47,623 nt of DNA from a virus, in IMG/VR virus record IMGVR_UViG_3300033155_000806, positions 1-47,623 of that record. One strand, 5' to 3'. Below are positions 15,922 through 23,482 of the stretch, piece by piece (the stretch's first letter is position 1; the number at the start of each line of letters is the position of its first letter). The notes under the pieces are model-generated. The model worked only from the letters and a program-made list of their open reading frames with translations, was not told the origin of the DNA and made no database searches. Both the position numbers and the translations under genes were made by a program.

Positions 15922-16295
15922 TTTTTTTCCTCGTCCTCCGATGGTGTGTCGCCTTCGATTACGTACTTGACCAGCAGCCGCCCGAACTTGGGACTAACCT
16001 GCAAAAAGAACGCCCGGGTGATCGGGAACGGTGCTTTCGTGATCGCTTTCAGGAGATGTGCGATATGTCCTTCCAGCATGTTCATTGTTGCGTTTGCCGC
16101 CTCTCCCTTCGTGATCCGCATCTGTGCCATCTTTGAGGCGATTGTCTGATGTTCTGCCCATGTCAGTTCCCGGACGGATAGCTCCCAGCGTTTGCCATTG
16201 TATGGGATGGTGATCTGGCGTTCGTTCTGGTCTGTGTATAGATCGCTTGTGTCTGTTCCGATTGGGAGTTCCTCAACTGGTGTTTGTTCATTCAT
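15891..16295 (-). CDS. Tail assembly chaperone, short form (gpG-like)
   Basis: 134 residues. The domain has an ITIPYNGKRWELSVRELTWAE start and ends in an acidic tail (TPSEDEEKNSGQLSE). Size, acidic C-terminus, position between tail tube and tape measure, and the embedded slippery heptamer identify it as the gpG-like chaperone that coats the tape measure during tail assembly. The longer frameshifted form would be made in minor amount. Confidence 0.82.
   Translation of the reverse strand: MNEQTPVEELPIGTDTSDLYTDQNERQITIPYNGKRWELSVRELTWAEHQTIASKMAQMRITKGEAANATMNMLEGHIAHLLKAITKAPFPITRAFFLQVSPKFGRLLVKYVIEGDTPSEDEEKNSGQLSEAET
15921..15927 (-). promoter_or_regulatory. Programmed -1 frameshift slippery site A-AAA-AAC
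   Basis: On the minus strand the chaperone codons read GAA AAA AAC, giving the heptamer A AAA AAC in the correct phase. Slipping back one base joins the 0-frame protein to the 65-codon extension. The heptamer lies 10 codons before the 0-frame stop at 15893-15891. This is the classic arrangement of tail chaperone genes just before a tape measure gene. Confidence 0.82.
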
Positions 16296-16297
16296 GA

Positions 16298-17290
16298 TTA
16301 TGCCGCCGGATAGACTTCGATTGAATCCACCACACTGATCTCAACACCCTTCATCAGAACGGAGATCGATATTGGTGAGTCCTCTGCCTGCGTAAGTGGG
16401 TGCGGTGCAGATTTCAGATGACATTTCTTCACTGCCGGATTTGAGATCGTGATGGTGTCGTTTACTGCTCGGGTTAACAGGAGGGAGATGTCGAATCCTG
16501 CCGCTGTCGGAGATAGCAATTCCTTCATCGACTCTGTTCCGTGATTGCCGGAGCCAATGTCATCCGCTGCAACGATAGTTGCTGTCAGTTCAATGTCACG
16601 CGTGCCTTCATTAATCTCATACGGGAATGCGCCGTTTGTATCCTGAATGTATCTGCGAGGCTTTACAGCCCGCTTAACGTCAATCGACCAATTCAAGACC
16701 CGTGCGAACGTAGTCCCCCAGAAAGTGCAAGCCCCCTGATGGAATGAGTACGGCGCGGTCGTCACGGGTGCAAGTACCGATCTGGCATCTGTGCTCGCTT
16801 CGGCATACGCTGCCTCGATGTCGATTGATGCTTTAAGCTCGCCTTCTTCTTCCGCTGACAGCCTGCCGCCACTGATCTTAACGCCCCTGAAATAGCGTAA
16901 GAAGTCCGCTGTGCCATCATTCATAACCGCTTCGATGCACATACTTGGAAGTATCTGCTCTGCGGTGATGGCGTGCGTATACGGGTCTGATGATCCCGTT
17001 GTGGCACATTTCCCAAGCATCATCGCCAGAATCTTTCCATTCTGTGGGATGAACGGGATGCTGCCTGATAGCGATCTCGCTCCCGGTGCGACAATTGAAA
17101 TGTCCGCTCCCTCTCCGATATTCCGGTGTGCGAAGTAACTTATCTCCGGGTCTGGTAACCGGACATCTTCATCGATCACGCCAAACGGTACGGTCTGCGC
17201 ACCCTGTACTGCCGCCACATTAAAAGCCGATTCCTCGCTCCACGTCAGTTGAGATAAATTGGGTCTATAAATCAAACTGCCTTCTGCCAT
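16298..17290 (-). CDS. Major tail tube protein
   Basis: 330 residues, longer than the simplest tube proteins. It sits directly upstream of the tail chaperone. The sequence begins with MAEGSLIYRPNLSQLTWSEE and contains the tube-like strand series FRGVKISGGRLSAEEEGELKASIDIEAAY, the signature of the phage tail tube family in which a strand-turn-strand is followed by a helix. The C-terminal third may be an added surface domain. It would polymerise around the tape measure. The ATG shares its A with the stop of the 58-residue gene (TAATG). Confidence 0.8.
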   Translation of the reverse strand: MAEGSLIYRPNLSQLTWSEESAFNVAAVQGAQTVPFGVIDEDVRLPDPEISYFAHRNIGEGADISIVAPGARSLSGSIPFIPQNGKILAMMLGKCATTGSSDPYTHAITAEQILPSMCIEAVMNDGTADFLRYFRGVKISGGRLSAEEEGELKASIDIEAAYAEASTDARSVLAPVTTAPYSFHQGACTFWGTTFARVLNWSIDVKRAVKPRRYIQDTNGAFPYEINEGTRDIELTATIVAADDIGSGNHGTESMKELLSPTAAGFDISLLLTRAVNDTITISNPAVKKCHLKSAPHPLTQAEDSPISISVLMKGVEISVVDSIEVYPAA

Positions 17291-17466
17291 TAGTCGTTAC
17301 CTCCTTTCGTTGCTATTGCTTTCGGCTTAATTGCCGTGAATCCCTGTTGGATCAATGCTGCGCCAAGACTGTCAGAGACCTCAAACATATCGCCGTTCTC
17401 AACGAGAAAACATCGGGCGCCGTCACATATCTTGCGCCCTTCCCCTGTGCTATTTTTGAGCTTCAT
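17290..17466 (-). CDS. Small protein before the tail tube, 58 aa
   Basis: ATG at 17466-17464, stop TAA at 17292-17290. Sequence begins MKLKNSTGEGRKI and continues RCFLVENGDMFEVSDSLGAALIQQGF, ending with a lysine-rich tail. The G-x-x-F-x-V-x-D-x-x-G-x-x-L-I-x-x-G-x-A pattern is common in short proteins found among phage neck/tail genes. It is preceded by AAAAAAGGAATTACA, part of the repeated palindromic leader. Function unknown. Confidence 0.75.
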   Translation of the reverse strand: MKLKNSTGEGRKICDGARCFLVENGDMFEVSDSLGAALIQQGFTAIKPKAIATKGGND

Positions 17467-17482
17467 GATTGTAATTCCTTTT

Positions 17483-17498
17483 TTAAGTTATAACTTAC
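17483..17498. repeat. TTAAGTTATAACTTAA-type palindrome, copy 3
   Basis: One base from perfect (final A is C). It separates the tail terminator gene from the 58-residue gene and, on the minus strand, leads into AAAAAAGGAATTACA before the start at 17466. It overlaps the last codons of the terminator gene. Confidence 0.7.
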
Positions 17499-17926
17499 AG
17501 ACTAACTTTTCTCGCTACAAATCGCCAGTCCAACACGTATCGGAACAGCCCCACGCTCTTATTGATAAGCGGAGTGCGCCGCAGATGATAGAGTGAATGC
17601 CAGTCCGTGTGGGGGTCTTTGCGTTTCAGCACCCGAATACGATTGCATTCAGTCCAGAGCGCGTTGAGTCTGGTTTTCGATGCTACCGTGCGGATGTCGA
17701 TTGATACAAAAGAGTCGAAGTCTTCATGGTCGTAAAAGATGCTGCCTTTAGCGCGCATGGATGGTCCGGTGTCATAAATCAGAATTGCATCACCATCAGC
17801 CAGATCAACACGCTTGTATTGCTCAATCGGTGCTATTATCTGTGGTTTCACGCAATTACCTGCGCCCCAGTTCGTGTCGAGTAATGACACTGCGATGCTT
17901 ACAACGTCTTCTTCCACTGTGATCAC
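17495..17926 (-). CDS. Tail terminator/neck protein
   Basis: Up to 143 residues, all starts being GTG: 17926, or 17917, which has GGTGATC six bases upstream. A TATA-like CTTATATCAT at about 17948 would place a transcript start near 17926, so a leaderless start is also possible. The fold pattern (helical start, AILIYDTGP, FDSFVSIDIRT, FRYVLDWRFVARKVSL ending in strands) and its place between the adaptor and the tube gene suggest the tail terminator that caps the tube at the neck. Confidence 0.65.
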   Translation of the reverse strand: MITVEEDVVSIAVSLLDTNWGAGNCVKPQIIAPIEQYKRVDLADGDAILIYDTGPSMRAKGSIFYDHEDFDSFVSIDIRTVASKTRLNALWTECNRIRVLKRKDPHTDWHSLYHLRRTPLINKSVGLFRYVLDWRFVARKVSL

Positions 17927-17979
17927 CTGACTGACTTACTGCATCATGATATAAGCGCATGGTTTAAAAAGTGATCGCA

Positions 17980-18642
17980 TCAAACCGAGATGATCTCCGT
18001 ATAGTTCCCAAGCGTCTTATCAACCGCTGCCTGCCACGTTTCTATCTTTGAATCGAGAGAAACGTTACTCGTGCCTTCAGGAAAGAGTATCGAACGATCA
18101 TCCATATTTGCCAGTTCAATGGCTACCAGCTTCATACAAGCGAGTTTGATATCCTTTGGGATGGTGGATTCTCCGTATGCATACGTAACCCGGACTCCCT
18201 GTTCTATCTCATGTGGGTAGGTATTCACGAAATATATAATACCTTGATTATAATCAATCCAATAGTCAGCCGCCCTGCCTTCACTGTATGCTCCGGCTAT
18301 CAGGTCAGTCCACTCTGAACCATTCCAGATCTCAATCTTGTGCGTCCCTGATACGAATGTCCGGATCGCCCGGTAATTCAGGAATACCTTTCCACGGTAC
18401 GCCCACCATCTGCGCCCGCGATAATTGTCATTGCGAATGTAGTTGCGGATCTCATCTGTCACAAGTGTGCTGCGCCATGCTCTGTTCGCTCCCGCCGGAC
18501 CGTCTATGGTGTCTTCCGCCGCGTTGATCAAATCCTCTACGAATGACTTTGTGGGGTTTGTGGATGCGTTGAAGTCTGCGCCTGTCCCTGCTCTCCATAT
18601 TATATTCGCGACGTCTTTTGATGTGCAATATGTTACGGTCAT
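17980..18642 (-). CDS. Head-tail adaptor protein
   Basis: 220 residues. It begins with the helical pattern of phage connector proteins (YCTSKDVANIIWRAG, FVEDLINAAEDTIDG) that bind under the portal. A middle beta domain carries IEIWNGSEWTDLI and DYNQGIIYFVNTYP, followed by VRVTYAYGESTIPKDIKLACMKLVAIEL, the motif typical of gp6/gp15-like adaptors, in which a strand with YxxG precedes the long helix. It follows portal and portal-linked proteins. The ATG overlaps the preceding stop by four bases. Confidence 0.75.
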   Translation of the reverse strand: MTVTYCTSKDVANIIWRAGTGADFNASTNPTKSFVEDLINAAEDTIDGPAGANRAWRSTLVTDEIRNYIRNDNYRGRRWWAYRGKVFLNYRAIRTFVSGTHKIEIWNGSEWTDLIAGAYSEGRAADYWIDYNQGIIYFVNTYPHEIEQGVRVTYAYGESTIPKDIKLACMKLVAIELANMDDRSILFPEGTSNVSLDSKIETWQAAVDKTLGNYTEIISV

Positions 18643-19295
18643 GCCCCTCCGTAACTCAATAAACTGTTAAAATGGCTTCCGGGTTCGAGCCGCCCCATAA
18701 TATCCATCGTTAATACCATATCGCCAAATGCAACCCCCCTTTCACCCCGGACTTCAACCAGATCACCTTCATTCCATGCATGATTGACGGCTCGCATGAA
18801 GTCCTTACGTGATTCAAACTTCGGAGATTCACTCATAATAGATGCGAACCCAGTTGATAATTGTTTTTTGCGTGGTGCTTTGGGTTTCTTTTTAGCGGCT
18901 GGTTTTTCAGCATACTGTGGATAATCCTTTAAAACCCCTTTAGGTATCTTTTTACCGCTCGCAACCGCTTCTTTCATTGCCTTCGCGTGGATGCTGGCGG
19001 CTTCTTGTTGATAGTTCAATCGCACCCGCCTTACTTCGACATCGCTAACAATACTGCTTATTTCGTCGTGCTTTGATCTGATGTAATCCATAACAAAGTC
19101 ACCGACAGGAACTTGCCACGTTTCCTTTTTCGGTGCTTTGGTAGACGTGGATGTGGTAGAATCGTAAAAGAATCCTCCGCGTTTGCCCTGTTGTACTTTA
19201 ACGTTTTTGGGAGCTTTAGAAGGGTCAGAAATGTATCTCCTGCCTTTAATAAGTGATCTGCCTAAAATGTTCCAAAGTTCTGTGATTGGTCTCAT
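18639..19295 (-). CDS. Neck-region protein with LWNILGR/APK-KVQ-GKRGG module
   Basis: 218 residues. The first 45 residues (TELWNILGRSLIKGRRYI, then DPSKAPKNVKVQQGKRGGF) are nearly the same as residues 706-745 of the portal protein. The middle is helical and basic (KKKPKAPRKK); the end has a small beta domain (VEVRGERGVAFGDMVLTMDI). Such D-P-x-x-A-P-x-x-x-x-V-Q-x-G-x-x-G-G modules recur in archaeal virus head proteins as I recall, but their function is not known to me. It could be a scaffold or portal-associated protein. Confidence 0.65.
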   Translation of the reverse strand: MRPITELWNILGRSLIKGRRYISDPSKAPKNVKVQQGKRGGFFYDSTTSTSTKAPKKETWQVPVGDFVMDYIRSKHDEISSIVSDVEVRRVRLNYQQEAASIHAKAMKEAVASGKKIPKGVLKDYPQYAEKPAAKKKPKAPRKKQLSTGFASIMSESPKFESRKDFMRAVNHAWNEGDLVEVRGERGVAFGDMVLTMDIMGRLEPGSHFNSLLSYGGA

Positions 19296-19298
19296 GGT

Positions 19299-19613
19299 TT
19301 ACTCAAACTCCAAACACAATGTACCAAATCCCTCTTCTGGATCCATTACCCATTCTATATGAGTAATGCCACCAAGAATCGTGTTTCCAACTGATACACT
19401 GGTTCCAGATACATGGTTATCCGATTTTATGGAGACTTGTCCATTTGTTAATTCAAGATCGGTTATTTGAAAATGCTCCGTAAGCACTCTGATAATAGCG
19501 AATGCAAGCTGGTGGTTAACTGTAGATGACTTCGCTATCCCCGTTTCTAATAGCCTTTCCCTTGTAGCTAATATACGTTCAATTACTTCTATGAGGGCGG
19601 ATTGTTGTGTCAT
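19299..19613 (-). CDS. Hypothetical neck-region protein, 104 aa
   Basis: The first 50 residues are helical (SALIEVIERILATRERLLET, HQLAFAIIRVLTEHF), the last 50 beta-rich (LELTNGQVSIKSDN, ILGGITHIEWVMDPE). It overlaps the portal stop by four bases and is followed four bases later by the 218-residue gene, so it is part of the portal-neck block. No known family is recognised. Confidence 0.68.
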   Translation of the reverse strand: MTQQSALIEVIERILATRERLLETGIAKSSTVNHQLAFAIIRVLTEHFQITDLELTNGQVSIKSDNHVSGTSVSVGNTILGGITHIEWVMDPEEGFGTLCLEFE

Positions 19614-22420
19614 GGTGTTGTCGTTTCCTTCTGTGGCTCCGGCTTTGCCGCCTCACGTCCGCCTTCTGTCTCTGACCCACTCATCGGCGTTTTCAGCGCA
19701 TCGACCGCCGCCGTTAAGTTGGCGATCTGCAATTCCATCTCCGTATTCTTTTGTGTGAGATCGGCGTACTTATCTTTGTAGAATTTCACATCATCCGTGA
19801 GCGTCTCGATCTTTCCACCCATGTCCTCAATCTGCTTCGCCTGCTCGGATATGGTCTGCTCTCGCTCTGCCACATCCTTGCGGCTCACGGTCTGTCGCTG
19901 TGGCTCACGTTTCGATGCTGTTCCTTCGCCTTCGAGAAACGTCCGCACCGTCTTGGGATGAACTTTGATACCGTGTTTCTCTTCAAGTTCTTCTGCCATC
20001 ATTTTAGCATCCTCATCCCCAATTCCATGACTTCGATTGCGCTCAATTATATCTGCGACATCCCCCCCTTGCCTACGCACACGCCGTTCCGCTGATTCTT
20101 TCAAGTGTGCCTCGTACATATCTTTTACAGCCGTCCTGATCTTCTCTGGCTGTGCCTTAAGTGATGTGCGTACAGGCGCAGCATCATAGAAGTAGCCGCC
20201 CTTCTTTCCCCTCTGCACCTTCACGCCTTTCGGTGCTTTGGATGGATCAGGGATGTATTTACGGGCTTTCTCAAGTGGTCTGCCAAGAATATTCCAGAGA
20301 TTAGAGTCTGATTTGTTCATTTCAGTTTCTGACGCGTCCCTGAAACGTGTTTTGGGATTTATTAAAAATTCATCCCAATCTGTATCTGGTTCTTGCATAC
20401 CGTAATAAAGTTCATCACCGTGATATGCAACGATCTCCCCCCCCGGAACGTTTTGAGCATATTCGTAAGCTGCACTATGGTTTTCAAATGCAAGGAGTCC
20501 TGGTAGAATATAATCACCTTCCTCATTAGGAAGTAAATCAAAATCATCGATCATTTTAGCATATTTATTATCTTGTGACGCTTCCGCTCCGCACTCTGGA
20601 CATCCGGCATCGAGGTCACTTAAATCCATTTTAGCTCCACATGATGCGCATTCGGTATCAATTTGATCTGCTCCGATTACGGAACGCATTTCTCCAACTT
20701 TCGTTTCTGCTCCGCCGTATGCTTCGACTCTAAAATACATCCCGGGCTTTCCTTCTAACTCCTCAACATCGTCTACGGTCTCCCAATTTTTTACGGCTGA
20801 TGGCTTCTTCTGTTCCTGCTCACCTCCAGCAGCCTCATAGAATAATCCGCCTTTCGGACCGCGCTGAACTTTCGCCCCTTTTGGTGCGTCATCCGGACTG
20901 TCGATATACGTCTTTTCTCCTTTCTGCAATTCCTTCCCTAATAGCAGTTCATCCTGATACCCGCCCTCATCTCCAAAGTCGTCATCCTCTCCACCAAATC
21001 CGCCCATCTCTGGCTGTGCTGCCTGTGACTCGCCGCTGTAGATTAGCTCACTGGTCTCCTCATCCAGACGTACCTGAAAGCCCATAGCGTGCATCTGTGA
21101 GGCGATCTGCACTTCCTTCATGCGCTTATCAAGGTCCGCATCATCGTTCGCAGGATAAGGTGATGGGAACTCCAGCAGCCAATCGGTGATGCCGAACATA
21201 GCAAGCAACTTCGGGAATACGGAATCATGGTATCCATGATGTGCTGCTGCGACTGGCTCGGCGGTCACTGCTCGTTGTACGTCCTCGGAGTTCAGCCCGC
21301 CCACACCGTCCGTACTGCCGCGATAGAGGGGTGATATACGGTACAGTCCACTGATGCTCTCACGCATCCTCTCAGACACGTTCAGAACGTCCATATCAGC
21401 CACGCTATTCAGGAGTGCTGTGTAGGTTGCCGCTCCGCGTCCTGTGTCGCTCTCGATCCCCATCACCGGCATGTGATTTGGATTAATCTGTACTTGCTCC
21501 ATCTCCTTCTGCCAGAATTTCTGTAAACTCGGAAGATTCTTTGTCACGATTGCAAGAATGCCTTTTGGGGGTCGCTGCTCCCGGTACGTATCGTTGAGCA
21601 GGATATTGCCATTTAGCTCGATCATCGCCTCCTCGAATACCGTTGCAACAGGGGGGTATCCATGTGTTTTGGAAGGACTGTAACGCGATTGGTGAATGAC
21701 TTCATCTTTCAAATACGGCATTGGCTTGCTACCTTCATCATAGATGTACCAGACCGGGAATAGCGGTTTACCACATTCTCCACACACACCTGGCTCATCA
21801 CTAATCGTCCGATGCTCAACGCAAGTCCAATGTTCGCGACCCTGCCGCATCTTGTCATCCATGTCGAACACAAACCATTCCGGGTCCGCAGACAAGATTT
21901 CCCTGATGCGTGCATAATCCAAATTGTTATTTGCATCGAAATGATATTCTTTCAAAACAAGCAGAAACGCATCGTCCAGAACGTTTAGATTGTCCTCACA
22001 TTCATGCAAAACCGCCTTAAAAGACTGGTCATTGTCATTGCAGTCTTTGAAGAAGTCCTTGATGTGTTCGAGTTGCCCTTGATCCGGGTCACGGGTCATG
22101 CCTCCACAATCACAGGTTTCAGTCTGATTCTCAAATTCTTTGCCGCATTCCATACATTTCGACACAAATGCCGGGATGAATTCAGGATCACGTTCGAGTA
22201 TCTTATCCTGCAGGATGTGAAGGATTGTTCGTAATGAGGTATTGCGCTTCGCAAGAAAACGTAACTGATGATAATAGGGGACGGGGAGTTTTTGGGTCGC
22301 TTCAAAACGGGAGAACTCACCATATGGTCTTGTGCTCGCTGCCTGCACAGCGTTTGATTTTTCAAGGTTTGTAATCCTGCCGATGAAATTTACCTTTTTG
22401 AGCAGGTCTTTGAAAGTCAT
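19610..22420 (-). CDS. Portal protein with zinc ribbons and long C-terminal extension
   Basis: 936 residues, about twice a typical portal. The core (about 1-450) has portal features such as SPSKTHGYPPVATVFEEAM, LSVL-type stem helices and the ISPLYRGSTDGVGGLNSEDVQRAV segment. It carries unusual zinc ribbons at residues 89-105 and 200-217 and a third at 591-610. The extension holds two copies of a module APKGAKVQRGPKGG/APKGVKVQRGKKGG, an internal Met at residue 701 (ATG 20320) that resembles a gene start, and a coiled coil near 845-910. ATG 22420 is 28 bases from a TATA box, so it may be leaderless. Confidence 0.8.
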   Translation of the reverse strand: MTFKDLLKKVNFIGRITNLEKSNAVQAASTRPYGEFSRFEATQKLPVPYYHQLRFLAKRNTSLRTILHILQDKILERDPEFIPAFVSKCMECGKEFENQTETCDCGGMTRDPDQGQLEHIKDFFKDCNDNDQSFKAVLHECEDNLNVLDDAFLLVLKEYHFDANNNLDYARIREILSADPEWFVFDMDDKMRQGREHWTCVEHRTISDEPGVCGECGKPLFPVWYIYDEGSKPMPYLKDEVIHQSRYSPSKTHGYPPVATVFEEAMIELNGNILLNDTYREQRPPKGILAIVTKNLPSLQKFWQKEMEQVQINPNHMPVMGIESDTGRGAATYTALLNSVADMDVLNVSERMRESISGLYRISPLYRGSTDGVGGLNSEDVQRAVTAEPVAAAHHGYHDSVFPKLLAMFGITDWLLEFPSPYPANDDADLDKRMKEVQIASQMHAMGFQVRLDEETSELIYSGESQAAQPEMGGFGGEDDDFGDEGGYQDELLLGKELQKGEKTYIDSPDDAPKGAKVQRGPKGGLFYEAAGGEQEQKKPSAVKNWETVDDVEELEGKPGMYFRVEAYGGAETKVGEMRSVIGADQIDTECASCGAKMDLSDLDAGCPECGAEASQDNKYAKMIDDFDLLPNEEGDYILPGLLAFENHSAAYEYAQNVPGGEIVAYHGDELYYGMQEPDTDWDEFLINPKTRFRDASETEMNKSDSNLWNILGRPLEKARKYIPDPSKAPKGVKVQRGKKGGYFYDAAPVRTSLKAQPEKIRTAVKDMYEAHLKESAERRVRRQGGDVADIIERNRSHGIGDEDAKMMAEELEEKHGIKVHPKTVRTFLEGEGTASKREPQRQTVSRKDVAEREQTISEQAKQIEDMGGKIETLTDDVKFYKDKYADLTQKNTEMELQIANLTAAVDALKTPMSGSETEGGREAAKPEPQKETTTP

Positions 22421-22443
22421 CTGGATTTATTGTTGGTTGTGGA

Positions 22444-22453
22444 GGTATTTAAG
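22444..22453 (-). promoter_or_regulatory. TATA box of the virion (late) operon
   Basis: On the minus strand AACTTAAATACC contains a TATA-like core 28 bases before the portal ATG. The (ATAGAG)n element lies just upstream of it. The same pairing of element and promoter is found at 36350-36508, which suggests that the element acts on these promoters. Confidence 0.6.
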
Positions 22454-22470
22454 TTTGTCTTATATCTACT

Positions 22471-22633
22471 CGGTAATTATAAAAAGATTCCGAGAGAGAG
22501 AAGGATAGAGATAGAGATAGAGATAGAGATAGAGATAGAGATAGAGATAGAGAGAAATAAAGAAAGCTATTTATTTCTTTATCTATCTCTCTATCTCTCT
22601 ATCTCTCTATCTCTCTATCTCTCTCTCGGAATC
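22471..22633. repeat. (ATAGAG)n / (ATCTCTCT)n inverted element, copy 1
   Basis: The left arm has eight ATAGAG hexamers (22505-22552) and the right arm five ATCTCTCT octamers (22585-22624). Outer arms GATTCCGAGAGAG (22486-22498) and CTCTCTCGGAATC (22621-22633) are perfect complements, and AGAAATAAA/TTTATTTCT pair around the centre. The whole could fold into a stem of about 70 bases with bulges caused by the 6- versus 8-base periods. A related copy with shared flanks lies at 36388-36508. Possible roles are replication origin, packaging signal or enhancer. Confidence 0.85.
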
Positions 22634-22677
22634 CTTATATATTAATGATTTATATAAAAAGATAGAACGAACGGATG

Positions 22678-22705
22678 GCGCGGACATTGTGCGGGTTGTC
22701 CGCGC
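22678..22705 (-). terminator. GC-rich hairpin terminator of the small-gene operon
   Basis: GCGCGGACA (22678-22686) and TGTCCGCGC (22697-22705) pair perfectly around a 10-base loop. On the minus strand the hairpin is followed by CTATCTTTTTATATAAATC, a T-run, so it resembles an intrinsic terminator about 75 bases beyond the last gene of the operon (stop at 22780). Confidence 0.6.
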
Positions 22706-22779
22706 CTCTGTGGCAATGGAGTATAGATGTGCCCTAAAGGAGATATCAAAGTGTTCTGTTCTGGTTGTGCTGTGGGTAC

Positions 22780-22986
22780 TTATGGTTTTGTGTCGCCTCC
22801 AGACACACAGTACGCGCACGGCACGATGTCATGGATTGTCAGCGTGCCCCAATCCCATACTGGAAGCGGTCTGTATGCTGCCTGCACCAACAGCTTTGCC
22901 GCATCAACCGTTTCTGCGATTGCCACTGCAAGCCCGCCTGTGCGATCCGGACAGAAGTCCGTCCAGATATAAAGGTGTAGGGTCAT
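22780..22986 (-). CDS. Small conserved phage-type protein, 68 aa
   Basis: Sequence begins MTLHLYIWTDFCPDRTGGLA and continues with AIAETVDAAKLLVQAAY and DWGTLTIHDIVPCAYCVSGG. Proteins with this order (Y-V-W-T/x-D-x-C/F, a helix with A-I-A-x-x-x-x-E-A-x-x-L, and a final A-F-x-V-S-G-G) are widespread unknowns in phage early regions. The ATG shares its A with the preceding stop (TGATG). It is last in its operon, and its function is unknown. Confidence 0.72.
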   Translation of the reverse strand: MTLHLYIWTDFCPDRTGGLAVAIAETVDAAKLLVQAAYRPLPVWDWGTLTIHDIVPCAYCVSGGDTKP

Positions 22987-23333
22987 CAGAGCAGCTCACT
23001 ATGTACTTTCTCACGGTCACATATCGTTGCCATCCCTTCACCGTTGCGCTCCACATGCAGAATTTCCATGATACATGCAGATGGAATATCATTATCGAAC
23101 TTGTATACTTTCTTATCATCATTTTTCGACCTACAAAAAGTATACTCCGCATCGGTTGGATCAATCGAGCACGCCAAAACATATCCACTACTCAACCCAT
23201 GTTTCAATGCGTGCCACGCAGCCATTGCGAAATTGTTCGTGACGGCGGGCGCATACTTGATTGCGCTTTTAGCAATATCATGCACCATTCGATGATCGGT
23301 GGTAGGTATTCCATGATATACACGTACTTTCAT
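22986..23333 (-). CDS. Hypothetical protein, 115 aa
   Basis: I choose ATG 23333, which overlaps the AbrB-like gene stop (ATGA). Begins MKVRVYHGIPTTDHRMVHDI and includes AWHALKHGLSSGYVLACSID and IPSACIMEILHVE. The YHGI/ALKHGL spacing recalls small ART- or ribosyltransferase-like phage proteins in a vague way, but no catalytic set can be defined. It lies in an operon of very short genes with a promoter at 24025. Unknown function. Confidence 0.6.
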   Translation of the reverse strand: MKVRVYHGIPTTDHRMVHDIAKSAIKYAPAVTNNFAMAAWHALKHGLSSGYVLACSIDPTDAEYTFCRSKNDDKKVYKFDNDIPSACIMEILHVERNGEGMATICDREKVHSELL

Positions 23334-23482
23334 ATACCCTCCTCCATCTTGGCAGGTTTGATCCAGACCTCCACCCTGTCGCCTTCCTTGATGTTGAATG
23401 CCTTGCACGCCTGATAGATATTCACCCTGTACTGTTTCTGCACAACTGTCGTGCCTGCATTATGTAATTCGTGTATCTTCAT
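23330..23482 (-). CDS. AbrB/SpoVT-like DNA-binding protein
   Basis: 50 residues. The pattern MKIHELHNAGTTVVQKQYRVNIYQACK with AFNIKEGDRVEVWIK is that of the swapped-hairpin AbrB fold: a strand with T-V-V, a helix, then I-x-x-G-D-x-V-x-V. Archaeal members are small transcription regulators or antitoxin-like. ATG 23482 directly follows the TAA of the previous gene. A toxin partner is not evident unless the coupled 115-residue protein is one. Confidence 0.7.
   Translation of the reverse strand: MKIHELHNAGTTVVQKQYRVNIYQACKAFNIKEGDRVEVWIKPAKMEEGI

Larger units (their letters stand above)
22421..22779. other. Non-coding gap: virion-operon promoter, (ATAGAG)n hairpin and terminator
   Basis: No gene with a ribosome binding site or recognisable product is seen in these 359 bases. 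They hold the TATA box of the portal operon, the hexanucleotide/octanucleotide inverted repeat, and a GC-rich hairpin that probably ends the small-gene operon. Confidence 0.7.

Noticed and set aside
18676-18695. tRNA-like GGGTTCGAGCC stretch
   Set aside because: It is inside a coding region and no acceptor or anticodon stems could be built around it.
20320-20322. Independent gene starting at the internal portal Met701
   Set aside because: The upstream GAAACTGAA is not a ribosome binding site, so I keep one long portal frame and raise internal initiation only as a question.
22505-22624. Hexamer and octamer arrays as a CRISPR array
   Set aside because: There are no spacers; the units are directly adjacent simple repeats.
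22689-23414. Plus-strand open frame of 241 codons
   Set aside because: It overlaps three coupled minus-strand genes whose stop-start junctions and protein patterns are convincing; the plus-strand product shows no family pattern.
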